A stretch of 36,746 bases of DNA from Chitinimonas sp. BJB300 (GCF_002735695.1 NZ_PDZH01000040.1:1-36746); one strand, 5' to 3'; positions 26,834 through 35,547 are shown, counted from the stretch's first letter. Notes: generated by a model from the sequence alone, not told the origin. Numbers and translations are program-made.

Positions 26834-28711
26834 ATGCAGTCACTCCGTACCAAGCTCATCGTCGCCATGGTCGTTGTCTTGGCAGCAGTTGCGATTTTGC
26901 TGACTGGGGCTTCCTATCAACGGATGCGTGGCGAATTGATGTCCTCTTTGGAGGCGCAATCTTCTGAAGCGGTTGAGGCTGGCGCGAAGTCAGCCAATGA
27001 CTGGATGATGAGCAAAGCGATGTTGATCACGGCTTTATCGGGGTTCAGCCAACAGGCTGAGGTGATCCCCTTTCTGCAGTTAAGTGAGAAAGCGGGTGGG
27101 TTTGATACAACGTATATCGCCTACCCGGACAAACGCGTCTTGTTTTCCAAGCCCCAGGAACTGCCAGCAGGATACGACCCGACTTCGCGGCCGTGGTATC
27201 AGCAGGCGGCGAGTGCAGGGGCACCTATCATTACCGAGCCCTATCTGGATGCATCGACCAAGAAACTGGTCATTACGCTGGCGACACCTGTGGGCAGTGG
27301 TGCCGCCGCCACTGCAGTGGCTGCAGGTGACGTCTTCATGGACGGCTTGGTTTCCGGTGTGCTTGGCTTGAAATTGGCCCACCAGGGCTACGCCTTTGCG
27401 GTGGATGCCAAGGGCCATGTGCTGATTCATACCGATGAAGCCCGCCGCATGAAGCCGGCGACAGAACTCGCGCCTGAATTGGATGCCAACCAATTGAGGT
27501 CATTGGCGGGCGCCAACAAGATGGAGGAGTTCAACATTGGAGGAGAGGCAAAATTTGTACAGGCGCGAGCTATCCCAAGCACTGGATGGTACTTGGTTGT
27601 GGTAATCGACAAAACGGATGCGCTAGCGCCCCTGAATAAACTACTGACTTTCTCGATTGCCATGGTGGTGGTGATACTGATTGTCGTCATCCCCCTGCTT
27701 ACCTTGCTGATAGGCAAAATGTTGGCTGGTTTGATTCGGGTGAAGGATGCCATGCGTACCATTGCTGCAGGAGGCGGTGATCTGACACGTCGTATCCCAG
27801 TCAATGGCAATGATGAAATCGCTGAAACTGCCCAGGCATTCAACCAATTCCAAGAACAGCTAAGGCAAATGTTCGCCGACCTGCAACAAGAGGCCGGTAG
27901 TTTGACCGATGGCGTTAACGCCATTGCCGGCCTGACAAAACGCATGTCGGGGGACTCACGCCAGCTGGCCGACCATGGCGCAGCCAATGCAGCCACCATT
28001 GAAGAACTGACGGTGAGTATTTCGCATATCGCCGAGTATGCCAGCGACGCCAACAAGATGATGGATGGCACAGGCCAGCTCTCCAGCGAAGGCGCGGCGC
28101 GTATCGAACAGGTTTCAACCGAAATCGACAACTCGGCTGGTGCTGTACGTGAACTCTCTTCGCTATTTGGCGAGGTGGGCCGAAGAGCCGATGATATTGG
28201 CGGCATCGTCAAGGTTATCAAGGAGATTGCGGACCAGACCAACCTGTTGGCGCTCAATGCGGCGATTGAAGCTGCCCGTGCGGGCGAACAAGGCCGGGGG
28301 TTTGCCGTGGTAGCGGATGAAGTACGTAAACTGGCAGAGCGCACGGGTAAAGCAACCCTGGAAATTTCCGGCATGATCAGCGCCATGCGTGAAGCCACCC
28401 AAGGTGCCAGCGGCAATATGCAACGCACGCTGGACTCGGTCGAAGCCGGAGCAGGTTTGACCCGAGACACCGCCCAAAATATTTCGGCAATCCAGGAACG
28501 CATGTCTCAGATGGTTGCCAACATGCGTGAGATTGCGCATTCCACCAGCGAGCAGCGCCAAGCCGCTACCTTGATGGCACAGAATGCCGAGAAGGTGACT
28601 TCCCAGATTCAGGAAAGTGACGATGCGCTACAGTCAATGACTGGCACCCTGAGCGATCTCAATACCTTGGCGAGTGGTATTCGCGCCAGCTTCGCCAAGT
28701 TCAAGCTGTAA
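26834..28711 (+). CDS. Methyl-accepting chemotaxis protein with periplasmic Cache-type sensor
   Basis: Inner-membrane chemoreceptor that signals through CheW/CheA. The 625-residue protein has a membrane segment at about 8-26 and a periplasmic domain of about 235 residues with [17 protein letters not shown] and [12 protein letters not shown] followed by TEPYLDAS, the pattern of double-Cache (dCache_1) sensors. A second membrane segment (about 268-292), a HAMP domain (about 292-345) and the methyl-accepting signalling domain with the hairpin tip [20 protein letters not shown] follow. It has no C-terminal CheR-binding pentapeptide. dCache_1 receptors often bind amino acids or organic acids; the ligand here cannot be told. 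AAGGAG lies nine bases before the ATG. It is a single gene between two terminators. Confidence 0.94.
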   Translation: MQSLRTKLIVAMVVVLAAVAILLTGASYQRMRGELMSSLEAQSSEAVEAGAKSANDWMMSKAMLITALSGFSQQAEVIPFLQLSEKAGGFDTTYIAYPDKRVLFSKPQELPAGYDPTSRPWYQQAASAGAPIITEPYLDASTKKLVITLATPVGSGAAATAVAAGDVFMDGLVSGVLGLKLAHQGYAFAVDAKGHVLIHTDEARRMKPATELAPELDANQLRSLAGANKMEEFNIGGEAKFVQARAIPSTGWYLVVVIDKTDALAPLNKLLTFSIAMVVVILIVVIPLLTLLIGKMLAGLIRVKDAMRTIAAGGGDLTRRIPVNGNDEIAETAQAFNQFQEQLRQMFADLQQEAGSLTDGVNAIAGLTKRMSGDSRQLADHGAANAATIEELTVSISHIAEYASDANKMMDGTGQLSSEGAARIEQVSTEIDNSAGAVRELSSLFGEVGRRADDIGGIVKVIKEIADQTNLLALNAAIEAARAGEQGRGFAVVADEVRKLAERTGKATLEISGMISAMREATQGASGNMQRTLDSVEAGAGLTRDTAQNISAIQERMSQMVANMREIAHSTSEQRQAATLMAQNAEKVTSQIQESDDALQSMTGTLSDLNTLASGIRASFAKFKL

Positions 28712-28731
28712 GTACCTATTCAAAGCACTGT

Positions 28732-28776
28732 AAAAGCACAATGCCCGTCAGGACTACTGACGGGCATTGTGCTTTT
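28732..28776. terminator. Bidirectional terminator between the chemoreceptor gene and pyk
   Basis: AAAAGCACAATGCCCGTCA (28732-28750) pairs perfectly with TGACGGGCATTGTGCTTTT (28758-28776) around GGACTAC. The stem is flanked by A and T runs on the correct sides for both strands. It serves both the plus-strand chemoreceptor gene and the convergent pyk. Confidence 0.93.
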
Positions 28777-28803
28777 CGCACTCAACCTCGCGGTAAACGA
28801 CGT

Positions 28804-30219
28804 TCAGGCTACACGCACAATCTTCATCGTGTTGGTGCTACCCATTTGCCCTACCGTATCGCCCACCGTCACCACCAGCAAATCACCAGACTGTACCAAG
28901 TCCTGGTCGCGCAACCGCTTCTCGGCAGATTCCAGCAACGACTTCTGGTCGCAATCATGGTCCAGCGTCATTGGGTGCACATCACGGAAAAGGCTCAGCC
29001 TGCGGTAGGTGCCCAACTCAGGCGTCATGGCGTAAATAGGCACCCCACAATTGACGCGGCTGGCCCATAGCGCTGTTGCACCGGTTTGGGTGAGCGCGAC
29101 AATGGCTTTTACCTTGAGGTGCGTTGCGGTAAACAGCGCTGCCATGGCGATTGACTGGTCTACGCGGGTGAATTCACGACTGAGGAAATCGCGATCAAGC
29201 TGGTAGTCGGACGACTTCTCGGCTTCGATGCAAACCCGCGCCATCGCTTCTACCGTCTCAATGGGGTACTTACCGGCGGCGGTTTCGGCCGACAGCATCA
29301 CGGCGTCTGTCCCATCGAGCACGGCATTGGCCACATCGCTGACTTCTGCACGGGTCGGCACGGGGCTGGTAATCATCGATTCCATCATCTGCGTGGCGGT
29401 GATGGTCAATTTGTTCTTGCTCCGCGCCAATCGAATCATGCGTTTTTGCAGCGCCGGCACAGCCGCATCGCCCACCTCTACCGCCAAGTCACCCCGCGCC
29501 ACCATGATGACGTCGGAGGCTTCAACCAATTCTTCCAGGTTGGCGATGGCTTCGGTGCGTTCGATCTTGGCCACAACCTGGGCTTTGCTACCCGCCGCCA
29601 ACAGTAAGGTCTTGGCCATATACATGTCTGCCCCGCTCTTGGGGAAGGATACCGCCACGTAGTCCGCTTCCAGCTGGGCGGCCACCTTGATGTCATCCAT
29701 GTCCTTGGCGGTCAGCGCGGGAGCCGACAAGCCACCACCTTGCCGGTTGATGCCCTTGTTGTTGCTCAGCACCCCGCCGATACGCACCCGCGTGTGGATA
29801 GCGCTGCCTTGCACACTCTGTACATCGAGCACGAGTCGTCCATCATCCAGCAATAGCACGCTGCCGGCACTGACATCACGCGGCAGTTCCTTGTAGTCCA
29901 GGCCCACCCGCTCGCTATTCCCCAATTCGCATGCGGCGTCGAGGATAAACAACTGGCCGGGCTCCAGGGTGATCTTGTTCTTCTCAAACTTGCCTACCCG
30001 AATCTTGGGGCCTTGCAAATCGACCATGATGGCGACTGCTACACCTAATCGGTTCGCCGCATCGCGAACCATCTGGGCGCGCCCGATATGGTCTTCGGCT
30101 TTGCCATGCGAAAAGTTGAGTCGGACTACATTCACGCCGGCGGCGATGATCCGGGTCAGGACATCAGGGTCATTGGTGGCTGGCCCGAGGGTGGCGACTA
30201 TCTTTGTGCTGCGCTGCAT
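28804..30219 (-). CDS. pyk: Pyruvate kinase
   Basis: Converts phosphoenolpyruvate and ADP to pyruvate and ATP. The 471-residue protein has the bacterial length. It shows the N-terminal TKIVATLGPATNDPDVL, LNFSHG, MVDLQGPKIRVG, the catalytic region KIERTEAIANLEEL, VMVARGDLAVEVG and the ADTATQMMESMI-like TATQMMESMITSPVPTRAE. The C-terminal allosteric domain is about 120 residues. It looks like the PykA (type II) group, but type I versus II is not settled by eye. AGGAG precedes the ATG. A perfect-arm HexR-like palindrome lies about 97 bases upstream, consistent with known HexR control of pyk genes. Confidence 0.96.
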   Translation of the reverse strand: MQRSTKIVATLGPATNDPDVLTRIIAAGVNVVRLNFSHGKAEDHIGRAQMVRDAANRLGVAVAIMVDLQGPKIRVGKFEKNKITLEPGQLFILDAACELGNSERVGLDYKELPRDVSAGSVLLLDDGRLVLDVQSVQGSAIHTRVRIGGVLSNNKGINRQGGGLSAPALTAKDMDDIKVAAQLEADYVAVSFPKSGADMYMAKTLLLAAGSKAQVVAKIERTEAIANLEELVEASDVIMVARGDLAVEVGDAAVPALQKRMIRLARSKNKLTITATQMMESMITSPVPTRAEVSDVANAVLDGTDAVMLSAETAAGKYPIETVEAMARVCIEAEKSSDYQLDRDFLSREFTRVDQSIAMAALFTATHLKVKAIVALTQTGATALWASRVNCGVPIYAMTPELGTYRRLSLFRDVHPMTLDHDCDQKSLLESAEKRLRDQDLVQSGDLLVVTVGDTVGQMGSTNTMKIVRVA

Positions 30220-30531
30220 GGGATTCGGTGCTCCTGGCTTTTGGGTAATGCATCTCTGTTTTGCCCTGCGTCAATGGGCTTTGGGCGAAGCGTATCTGAT
30301 GGCTTCGATCCTATATGTAGTAATTCTACAAGCCTAAGCGCCTGTAATCCGCTAGCTTTTGACTACACAGTGCAGCAACAGGTGCATTTACGCCCGTAAT
30401 AACACAGTTCAATGCTTCCTAAGCATGGCAGGCGCTATGTGAACTTGCCAGTCATAGCCAAATGCAGCACGCATAAGCGCAATGCATTCATCGCTGTTTT
30501 AGCTGGGATGCCAACCTCTTCGCCAGGAGGA
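30220..30531. promoter_or_regulatory. pyk upstream region with no gene
   Basis: This 312-base gap lies between the 3' end of tadA and the start of pyk. I see no convincing reading frame or RNA. Its notable content is the HexR-like site at 30316-30330, which overlaps AT-rich sequence (TTGTAG...CATATAGG on the minus strand) that could be the pyk core promoter. Confidence 0.5.
30316..30330. promoter_or_regulatory. HexR-like operator upstream of pyk
   Basis: TGTAGTAATTCTACA has perfect 5-bp inverted arms (TGTAG and CTACA) and an AT-rich centre, the best-formed HexR-like site in the window. It is 97-111 bases upstream of the pyk start, within the likely promoter. In other proteobacteria HexR regulates pyk genes, and hexR is present here at 16310-17158. 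Confidence 0.65.
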
Positions 30532-31032
30532 TCAACCCTTGTCCTGCAACTTAAGCGCCAATTGCTTGGCTTGTTTAGTTGCTTCACGTCGGGTCGCAAA
30601 GAAGTCACGCAGCTGTTGGCTGGCTTCAACGGCCAATAAGCCGCCTTCCACCACGGTGTGGTGATTCAACTTGGGGAGGGAGAAGAGATCGAGCACACTG
30701 CCGGCCGCCCCCGTCTTCGGGTCACGTGCGGCAAAAACTACCTTGGCCAGGCGTGCATGCATGATGGCTCCAGCGCACATGGCGCAAGGCTCCAGCGTTA
30801 TATACAACTCGCAACCGGGCAGGCGGTAATTTCCCAGGATTGCGGCAGCAGCCCGAAGCGCCAGCATCTCGGCGTGGGCGGATGGATCGTGCAGGCTGAT
30901 GGGGGCATTGCTGCCCGTGGCGATGACCTTGCCGTGATGCACCAACACCGCACCGACGGGCACTTCACCGGCTGCCCGAGCCTTGTCAGCCTCGGCCAGG
31001 GCCAGTCGCATAAAGTCGGCAGGTTCAGACAT
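30532..31032 (-). CDS. tadA: tRNA-specific adenosine deaminase
   Basis: Deaminates adenosine 34 to inosine in the tRNA-Arg(ACG) anticodon. The 166-residue protein has the zinc-dependent deaminase motifs HAEMLALR (His53, Glu55) and PCAMCAGAI (Cys83, Cys86). The N-terminal MRLALAEADKARAAGEVPVGAV and the C-terminal LDLFSLPKLNHHTVVEGG are typical of TadA rather than cytidine or guanine deaminases. It starts at 31032 with a GTGAG-like site upstream. It is transcribed towards pyk but is separated from it by 312 bases, so the two are probably independent. Confidence 0.95.
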   Translation of the reverse strand: MSEPADFMRLALAEADKARAAGEVPVGAVLVHHGKVIATGSNAPISLHDPSAHAEMLALRAAAAILGNYRLPGCELYITLEPCAMCAGAIMHARLAKVVFAARDPKTGAAGSVLDLFSLPKLNHHTVVEGGLLAVEASQQLRDFFATRREATKQAKQLALKLQDKG

Positions 31033-31470
31033 GCTGGGTCGCTCACATCACAAAAAGGGCGCCACGCTAGCGCATTCAGGGCTGCCTGCCAATTCAAGTG
31101 CTTGTCACACCCACTCCACACTACATTAAATCAACGATGAATTTCAGCTGTATTACATGCGATCCCACCTTTTTGGGTAGCCTTATTAGGCGTGGTGTTT
31201 GGCTTGAGTCGCGGTGCGCAAGCTGACATTTGATGCTTTTTAATGGCTAGCCAAATCGGTTTGCTGGCTATTGTGTAGACGGTAGCTTCCCATCGGCAAT
31301 TGCGCCTCTTGCTCGCATAGCAGCACGTCGAATTTTCCACAGCTGTCTATTGATTATGGATAGTTTGAAATTAAGTCGCAAAACCATATAACTGATTGAT
31401 TTTTTAGAAAAGTCATTCAACTTACGCCAGTTCATGGCAGCCTCAATGGCTGACGGGCATATGCCAATGC
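31033..31470. other. AT-rich intergenic region upstream of tadA with no recognised gene
   Basis: About 440 bases lie between the tadA start and the small-RNA promoter. The stretch 31180-31440 is visibly richer in A and T than its neighbours and holds no reading frame that resembles a protein. Small frames exist on both strands but lack ribosome-binding sites. It may hold the tadA promoter or the remnant of something lost. Confidence 0.5.
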
Positions 31471-31479
31471 GATAAAAAA

Positions 31480-31510
31480 TTGACTGCGGCAGCGAATGTC
31501 AGGTTAGAAT
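31480..31510 (+). promoter_or_regulatory. Sigma-70-type promoter of the candidate small RNA
   Basis: TTGACT (31480-31485) and TAGAAT (31505-31510) are good -35 and -10 hexamers, with a 19-base spacer that is a little long. Transcription would start near 31517. Confidence 0.6.
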
Positions 31511-31516
31511 CCGAGC

Positions 31517-31705
31517 CTATCGTTTACCGAATTAATGTATAACAAGCGCGCTCTTTACTGGCGCGAGTATGCGCGGGTGAGCAATTTACCCGTAGAGGCC
31601 GGCAGATCGCGCGCCAACGCACTGTCAGCAGAATTCCCGAAATTAAATGCTTCACCTGAAGTGGCCAACCCACCGCACGCCAATGTTGTGGGTTGGGACT
31701 TTTTC
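31517..31705 (+). ncRNA. Candidate small structured RNA (about 190 nt), unidentified
   Basis: A promoter (31480-31510) and a strong terminator (31665-31704) bracket a segment with much internal pairing and no convincing protein. GCGCGC (31546-31551) can pair with GCGCGC (31609-31614), enclosing a GCGC hairpin (31561-31574) and CGGGT (31574-31578) with ACCCG (31588-31592); these last two share a base and may be alternatives. I do not recognise the family. The length suits a 6S-like RNA, but I could not find its closing stem and central bubble. A 63-codon frame across it has no ribosome-binding site and is probably chance. Confidence 0.6.
31665..31704 (+). terminator. Intrinsic terminator of the candidate small RNA
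   Basis: CCAACCCAC (31665-31673) pairs perfectly with GTGGGTTGG (31688-31696) around a 14-base loop, followed by GACTTTTTCCTTTG. The next gene begins 240 bases later with its own promoter, so this terminator ends a transcript with no protein gene. Confidence 0.85.
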
Positions 31706-31808
31706 CTTTGTTGTCTGTTGTTCTAGCATTTACCACCTCGTTTCAAATTAGATTGAGTTGACGCTCTACATTGCCGTGAATTTGCACAGCATTCGGGTAA
31801 CCCCCTGA

Positions 31809-31837
31809 TTGACTGAGTAAATTTTGGTATATACGAT
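31809..31837 (+). promoter_or_regulatory. Sigma-70-type promoter upstream of the orphan gene at 31946
   Basis: TTGACT (31809-31814) and TACGAT (31832-31837) are separated by exactly 17 bases. Transcription would begin near 31844, giving a 5' leader of about 100 bases that contains two GC-rich hairpins. Confidence 0.55.
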
Positions 31838-31872
31838 GCGCGCCTTGTTATAAATTAACACTCAGCACTTAG

Positions 31873-31911
31873 TCCCTTGGCGGGGACCAGGAACAACCCC
31901 TTGGCGGGGGG
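31873..31911 (+). repeat. Tandem GC hairpins in the leader of the orphan gene
   Basis: The 12-mer CCCTTGGCGGGG occurs twice (31874-31885 and 31898-31909), 24 bases apart. Each copy can fold: GTCCC with GGGAC around TTGGCG, and CCCC with GGGG around TTGGC. They stand out in an AT-rich leader 35-75 bases before the start codon. Confidence 0.7.
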
Positions 31912-31945
31912 ATATTAACTATTTCGGGAATTAATAGGTAAATCG

Positions 31946-32485
31946 ATGTACGTCTCACATTGCCCGGCTACGCAAGGACTCTATGGCGGTTGTCTGCGTT
32001 CTGTACCAACCCGCCTACAAAGCAAACCCGATAACCTCCAGATGCTTTGGGAAAGCGGTAAGCAAGGATTGGAAGCAATCCTTGCTGCCCAACAGGCGTT
32101 CGAGAAATTACCTTGTACCCAGTCCGATCCATTAGTGTCGGAATATCACGCTGTAGGCACGATCCCACAGTTTGAGCGTGGGTTGGCCTTGATCGCAAAG
32201 GCTGGTCGTTACCTGCGATATGCCCCTGCAACTGCAGACAAGTTACGGCAATTTTATGCTATGGATGTGCTGCTTAATGGCTTACCTTTTGTTGCTACGT
32301 TCTCGCTAGATGCAACGACAGAAGCACAAGGGTCCGAATTGTCCGTGGAAAAGTCTATGGTGCTACTTGGACTGTATGCAGTTGACTCCACTACCAATGT
32401 GCTCAATGTCATTGGCAATATTTGGGCGGAAACCGCACGTACAACGGTCATCAATGCATTGGCTACACAGTCAGAACCTCTGTAA
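31946..32485 (+). CDS. Orphan protein of unknown function (179 aa)
   Basis: I do not recognise this protein. The 179-residue sequence has no signal peptide and no clear membrane span. It looks mainly alpha-helical, with MLWESGKQGLEAILAAQQAF (about 33-52) and RGLALIAKAGRYLRY (about 79-93), then FVATFSLDATTEAQGSEL and a hydrophobic NVLNVIGNIWAET near the C-terminus. Cysteines at 6, 16 and 57 are not in a known motif. AGGT lies eight bases upstream of the ATG, and a promoter and a double-hairpin leader precede it, so it is probably expressed. It is transcribed towards recN but convergent with it. It could be lineage-specific. Confidence 0.65.
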   Translation: MYVSHCPATQGLYGGCLRSVPTRLQSKPDNLQMLWESGKQGLEAILAAQQAFEKLPCTQSDPLVSEYHAVGTIPQFERGLALIAKAGRYLRYAPATADKLRQFYAMDVLLNGLPFVATFSLDATTEAQGSELSVEKSMVLLGLYAVDSTTNVLNVIGNIWAETARTTVINALATQSEPL

Positions 32486-32575
32486 TAATCCCTTCGTTCC
32501 GTCCAGCATGGCTAATTGCCCCTTACCCCATCCCAACCTGACAATATGTCACTCTATTGCAGGTAGGATTGAGCA

Positions 32576-34234
32576 TTATTGAAACCCCAACATTTCCCGG
32601 GCGTGTTGGCGCGTGGTATCGGTGATGTCCACACCACCGAGCATACGGGCGATTTCCTCAACCCGCCCTTCGCGGTCCAATAAGGCGATCTGGCTACTGA
32701 CCTTGTTCTTGCTGGTGATTTTTGCGACTTGCAGCTGATGGTCGCCACTGGCGGCCACCTGCGGCAGATGGGTGATGCAGAGTACCTGATGGCGTTCGCC
32801 TAGTTTTTTCAGGAGTCGACCGACAATCTCCGCCACTCGCCCGCCAATTCCGACATCTACCTCGTCAAAAATCAGCGTGGGCACGGCCGCCACCTGGCTG
32901 GTGACGACTTGCAACGCTAGGCTGATGCGCGATAGTTCACCGCCGGAGGCCACCTTGGCCAAGGCGCGTGCGGGCGCCTTGGCGTGGGGCGCTACCAGAA
33001 ATTCCACCTGTTCCAAGCCAAAAGCGGCGGGTGTGGCGGCAGGTTGCAATGCAATCTCGAAACGGCTGCCCACCATGGCCATGGCTTGCATCTCGGCACT
33101 TACGACCTTGCCCAGCTTTTCTGCCGCACTGCCACGTGCTTTGCTCAGGGGGGCAGCCTGCTGACGATAGACTGCCTCAGCCTTTACCCGTACCGACTCC
33201 AGTGCCTCGATGCCTTCATCGCCACCCAGCTCTGCCAAACGGTCACACCAGGCTGTCAATTTTTCAGTCAATTGCTCTGGCTCGACACGGTATTTGCGCG
33301 CCAACCGGTAGATGTCATCCATGCGCCGCTCAACTTCGCCCAAGCGTTCTGGGTCCAACTCCACACGCCCCGCATAATGGCGCAGCGCATGAACAGCTTC
33401 CGATAGATTGGCGTCAGCCGTCGCCAGTAATTCAACGGTTTCATTTAAGGCGGAGTCCAGCCGGGCGAGTTCGTACAACTTCGCTTGCACACCGGCAAGC
33501 AGCGATTGCGCGTTCTGCTCGCCCTCAGCCAGCGCTTCAAGCGCGCCCTGGCCGCCTTCAATCAGGCTGGCAGCATGGCTCAATCGGCCGTGCTCTTGCT
33601 GCAAGGACAACCACTCACCTTCCTGCAGGTCCAGGGTCGCCAATTCATCTATCTGCCATTGCAACCGTTCGCGCTCGGCAGCGAACTCGCCCGCGTGACG
33701 GCTGGCTTCGTTACATTTTTCCTCCGCCTTTTTCCAGTCCTGAAAAGCCGTGCGAACGCTACGTGCCTGCTCGGTCTGACCGGCGTAGGCATCCAACAGA
33801 TTGCGCTGGGCTTCGCTGCGCAATAACGATTGATGCGCGTGCTGGCCGTGGATATCCACCAAAAATTCGCCGAGTTCCTTCAGCTGTGCCAAGGTAGCGG
33901 AATGGCCATTGATGAACGCACGCGAACGGCCGTTTGCATCGATGGAACGGCGCAACAGCAATACCCCGTCGTCGCCTTGGAAGTCATATTCATGCAATAG
34001 GGCCTGCATATCGGCATGCCCATTGACATCAAACTCGGCGGTCAGATCAGCTTTGTCAGCGCCATGCCGCACTACGCCAGCATCGGCCCGCTCGCCCAGC
34101 AATAAGGACAACGCATCGATCAGGATGGATTTCCCGGCACCCGTCTCGCCGGTGAGCACGCTAAAGCCTCGACCGAAAGTCAGCTCCAGTTCATCGACAA
34201 TCACGAAATCGCGCAAACGCAGGGTCAGCAGCAT
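32576..34234 (-). CDS. recN: DNA repair protein RecN
   Basis: SMC-like ATPase acting in double-strand break repair. The 552-residue protein has the family length. It shows Walker A GETGAGKS (29-36) after the typical LRLRDFVIVDELEL start, VDIHGQHAHQSL, long coiled-coil-forming stretches (about 155-370), the signature VASGGELSRISLAL and Walker B TLIFDEVDVGIGG, then LCITHLPQVAASGDHQL. It lies 54 bases downstream of nadK, a common pairing in proteobacteria. The ribosome-binding site is weak. A hairpin in the gap may separate the two in expression. Confidence 0.97.
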   Translation of the reverse strand: MLLTLRLRDFVIVDELELTFGRGFSVLTGETGAGKSILIDALSLLLGERADAGVVRHGADKADLTAEFDVNGHADMQALLHEYDFQGDDGVLLLRRSIDANGRSRAFINGHSATLAQLKELGEFLVDIHGQHAHQSLLRSEAQRNLLDAYAGQTEQARSVRTAFQDWKKAEEKCNEASRHAGEFAAERERLQWQIDELATLDLQEGEWLSLQQEHGRLSHAASLIEGGQGALEALAEGEQNAQSLLAGVQAKLYELARLDSALNETVELLATADANLSEAVHALRHYAGRVELDPERLGEVERRMDDIYRLARKYRVEPEQLTEKLTAWCDRLAELGGDEGIEALESVRVKAEAVYRQQAAPLSKARGSAAEKLGKVVSAEMQAMAMVGSRFEIALQPAATPAAFGLEQVEFLVAPHAKAPARALAKVASGGELSRISLALQVVTSQVAAVPTLIFDEVDVGIGGRVAEIVGRLLKKLGERHQVLCITHLPQVAASGDHQLQVAKITSKNKVSSQIALLDREGRVEEIARMLGGVDITDTTRQHAREMLGFQ

Positions 34235-34255
34235 GGCAGGCTATCCAGAAACAGA

Positions 34256-34276
34256 CTGCCCGCGAAAGGCGGGCAG
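34256..34276 (-). repeat. Hairpin between nadK and recN
   Basis: CTGCCCGC (34256-34263) pairs perfectly with GCGGGCAG (34269-34276) around GAAAG. On the minus strand it is followed by TCTGTTTCTGG, not a clean T-run, so it may be a weak terminator or attenuator between nadK and recN. Confidence 0.5.
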
Positions 34277-34288
34277 GATTGAACAAAA

Positions 34289-35167
34289 TCAGAACAGGCG
34301 TTCGCCCCAGTGCAGCTTGTGGCGCAACATGTCGTAGTAGTTGTACCCGACCGGATGCAAGATACGCAGCGAGTTGCGATAGCGTTTGATGCTGACGCGG
34401 TCCATCTCTTGCAGGTCGAAATGAGAATGGCCGTCGAAATGCACTTTGGCATCAACACCACGGGTCAACATGAATTCCACCGTGGCCGCATCGTTCACCG
34501 CAATCGGTCGCGCCGTCATGGTTTGCGGGCAGATGGGCACCAAGGCAATGGCAGGCACCGTAGGATGCAGAATCGGCCCGCCCGACGCCAGTGCATAGGC
34601 AGTTGACCCCGTGGGGGTGCTGACAATCAGACCGTCCGAACGCTGGCTGTAGACAAACTGGTCATCGATAAAAATTTCGAATTCGATCATGGACCCAAGC
34701 GAACCGCGGCTGAATACCACATCATTCACTGCCAGCGCGGCATGGATTTCACGATCACCACGGATCACCTTGGCGGCTAGCAGCATCCGTTCTTCCGGCA
34801 CAAAATCGCCATCAAGAATGCGCGGAATAATGGTTTCGATATCATCCACGCCGATATCTGTCATAAAGCCCAGCCGGCCCTGGTTAATACCCACCAGTGG
34901 AATCCGATATGGCGCCACCAGTCGTGCAATCGACAACATGGTGCCGTCCCCCCCCAGCACAATCACCAGGTCAGCAACCTTGCCGATCTGATCAGGCGGC
35001 ACCACCAGCGTGTCGGCAATTGGATGTTCTTCGGCGGTGTCGGCATCCAACACGATGCTGTTGCACTCATATTGGCGCAACAATGCGGCCAAACGACGCA
35101 ACGGGGCGCCGATGTTTGGGCTATTGCGCCGGGCAACCAGCGCGATTTTCTTGAACAGCATACTCAT
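34289..35167 (-). CDS. nadK: NAD kinase
   Basis: Phosphorylates NAD to NADP. The 292-residue protein has the family length. The motifs are LGGDGTMLSIAR (71-82), NQGRLGFMTD, the NDVVFSRGSLGSMIEFEI stretch and the second signature SDGLIVSTPTGSTAYALASGGP. It is followed by recN. Either of two nearby ATG codons (35167 or 35161) could be the start; no strong ribosome-binding site decides. Confidence 0.96.
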   Translation of the reverse strand: MSMLFKKIALVARRNSPNIGAPLRRLAALLRQYECNSIVLDADTAEEHPIADTLVVPPDQIGKVADLVIVLGGDGTMLSIARLVAPYRIPLVGINQGRLGFMTDIGVDDIETIIPRILDGDFVPEERMLLAAKVIRGDREIHAALAVNDVVFSRGSLGSMIEFEIFIDDQFVYSQRSDGLIVSTPTGSTAYALASGGPILHPTVPAIALVPICPQTMTARPIAVNDAATVEFMLTRGVDAKVHFDGHSHFDLQEMDRVSIKRYRNSLRILHPVGYNYYDMLRHKLHWGERLF

Positions 35168-35352
35168 GAGCAGGATTTAACCACAGGGCTGCGCTTGGCA
35201 GATAGCATGCAATGGAAAGAAACACCCTACAGGCAGCAAACGCCTTTGGCGCGACAAAGTCAAGCCAGGGCTGACTTATCCGCCCGACTTGGCCTCCAGC
35301 GCAAACAGGCGCTTTCTTTCCGCCGTAAATGACCACCACTTGCGGGCTTCGC

Positions 35353-35547
35353 CTAGTGAACCGCAGCCATAAACGTATCCGCCACACATGGGTCGTTCCG
35401 CTGGTTTGTGATGTTGCACAACTGTGCATACAGCGCCAGCGCGTCACGGCCTTTCAAGTCAGCCGGTACGGTGATGCCCAACAAATTCAAATCGGCCGCC
35501 ATGGCACGGTCGATATTGGGGATGCTTTGTAATGGGTTAGTAGACAT
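35353..35547 (-). CDS. Small helix-hairpin-helix protein, Cdd1 (pathogenicity locus) type
   Basis: The 64-residue protein has the pattern LQSIPNIDRAMAADLNLLGI, then PADLKGRDALALYAQLC and DPCVADTFMAAV. This is how I recall the Cdd1/pathogenicity-locus family (also labelled mitomycin-resistance-like), which carries a helix-hairpin-helix DNA-binding fold. Its molecular role is not established. The ATG at 35547 overlaps the last 11 bases of the upstream solute-binding protein gene (TAA at 35537-35539), so translation is probably coupled. The family's usual Gly after PNI is Asp here. A longer frame to 35589 lies wholly within the upstream gene. Confidence 0.75.
   Translation of the reverse strand: MSTNPLQSIPNIDRAMAADLNLLGITVPADLKGRDALALYAQLCNITNQRNDPCVADTFMAAVH

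Noticed and set aside
27427-28503. 358-codon open frame on the minus strand opposite the chemoreceptor gene
   Set aside because: It is antisense to the HAMP and signalling domains, with no ribosome-binding site or recognisable motif. The plus-strand protein is clearly real.
31517-31705. Identification of the small RNA as 6S RNA
   Set aside because: The length is right, but I could not form the long closing stem with a large central bubble, and the position next to tadA is not diagnostic.
31535-31726. 63-codon frame over the candidate small RNA
   Set aside because: No ribosome-binding site before its ATG, and the terminator stem lies inside the frame. RNA is the better explanation, though a short peptide is not fully excluded.
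32968-33897. 309-codon open frame on the plus strand opposite recN
   Set aside because: Pro/Arg/His-rich shadow translation. RecN motifs on the other strand are intact across the whole region.
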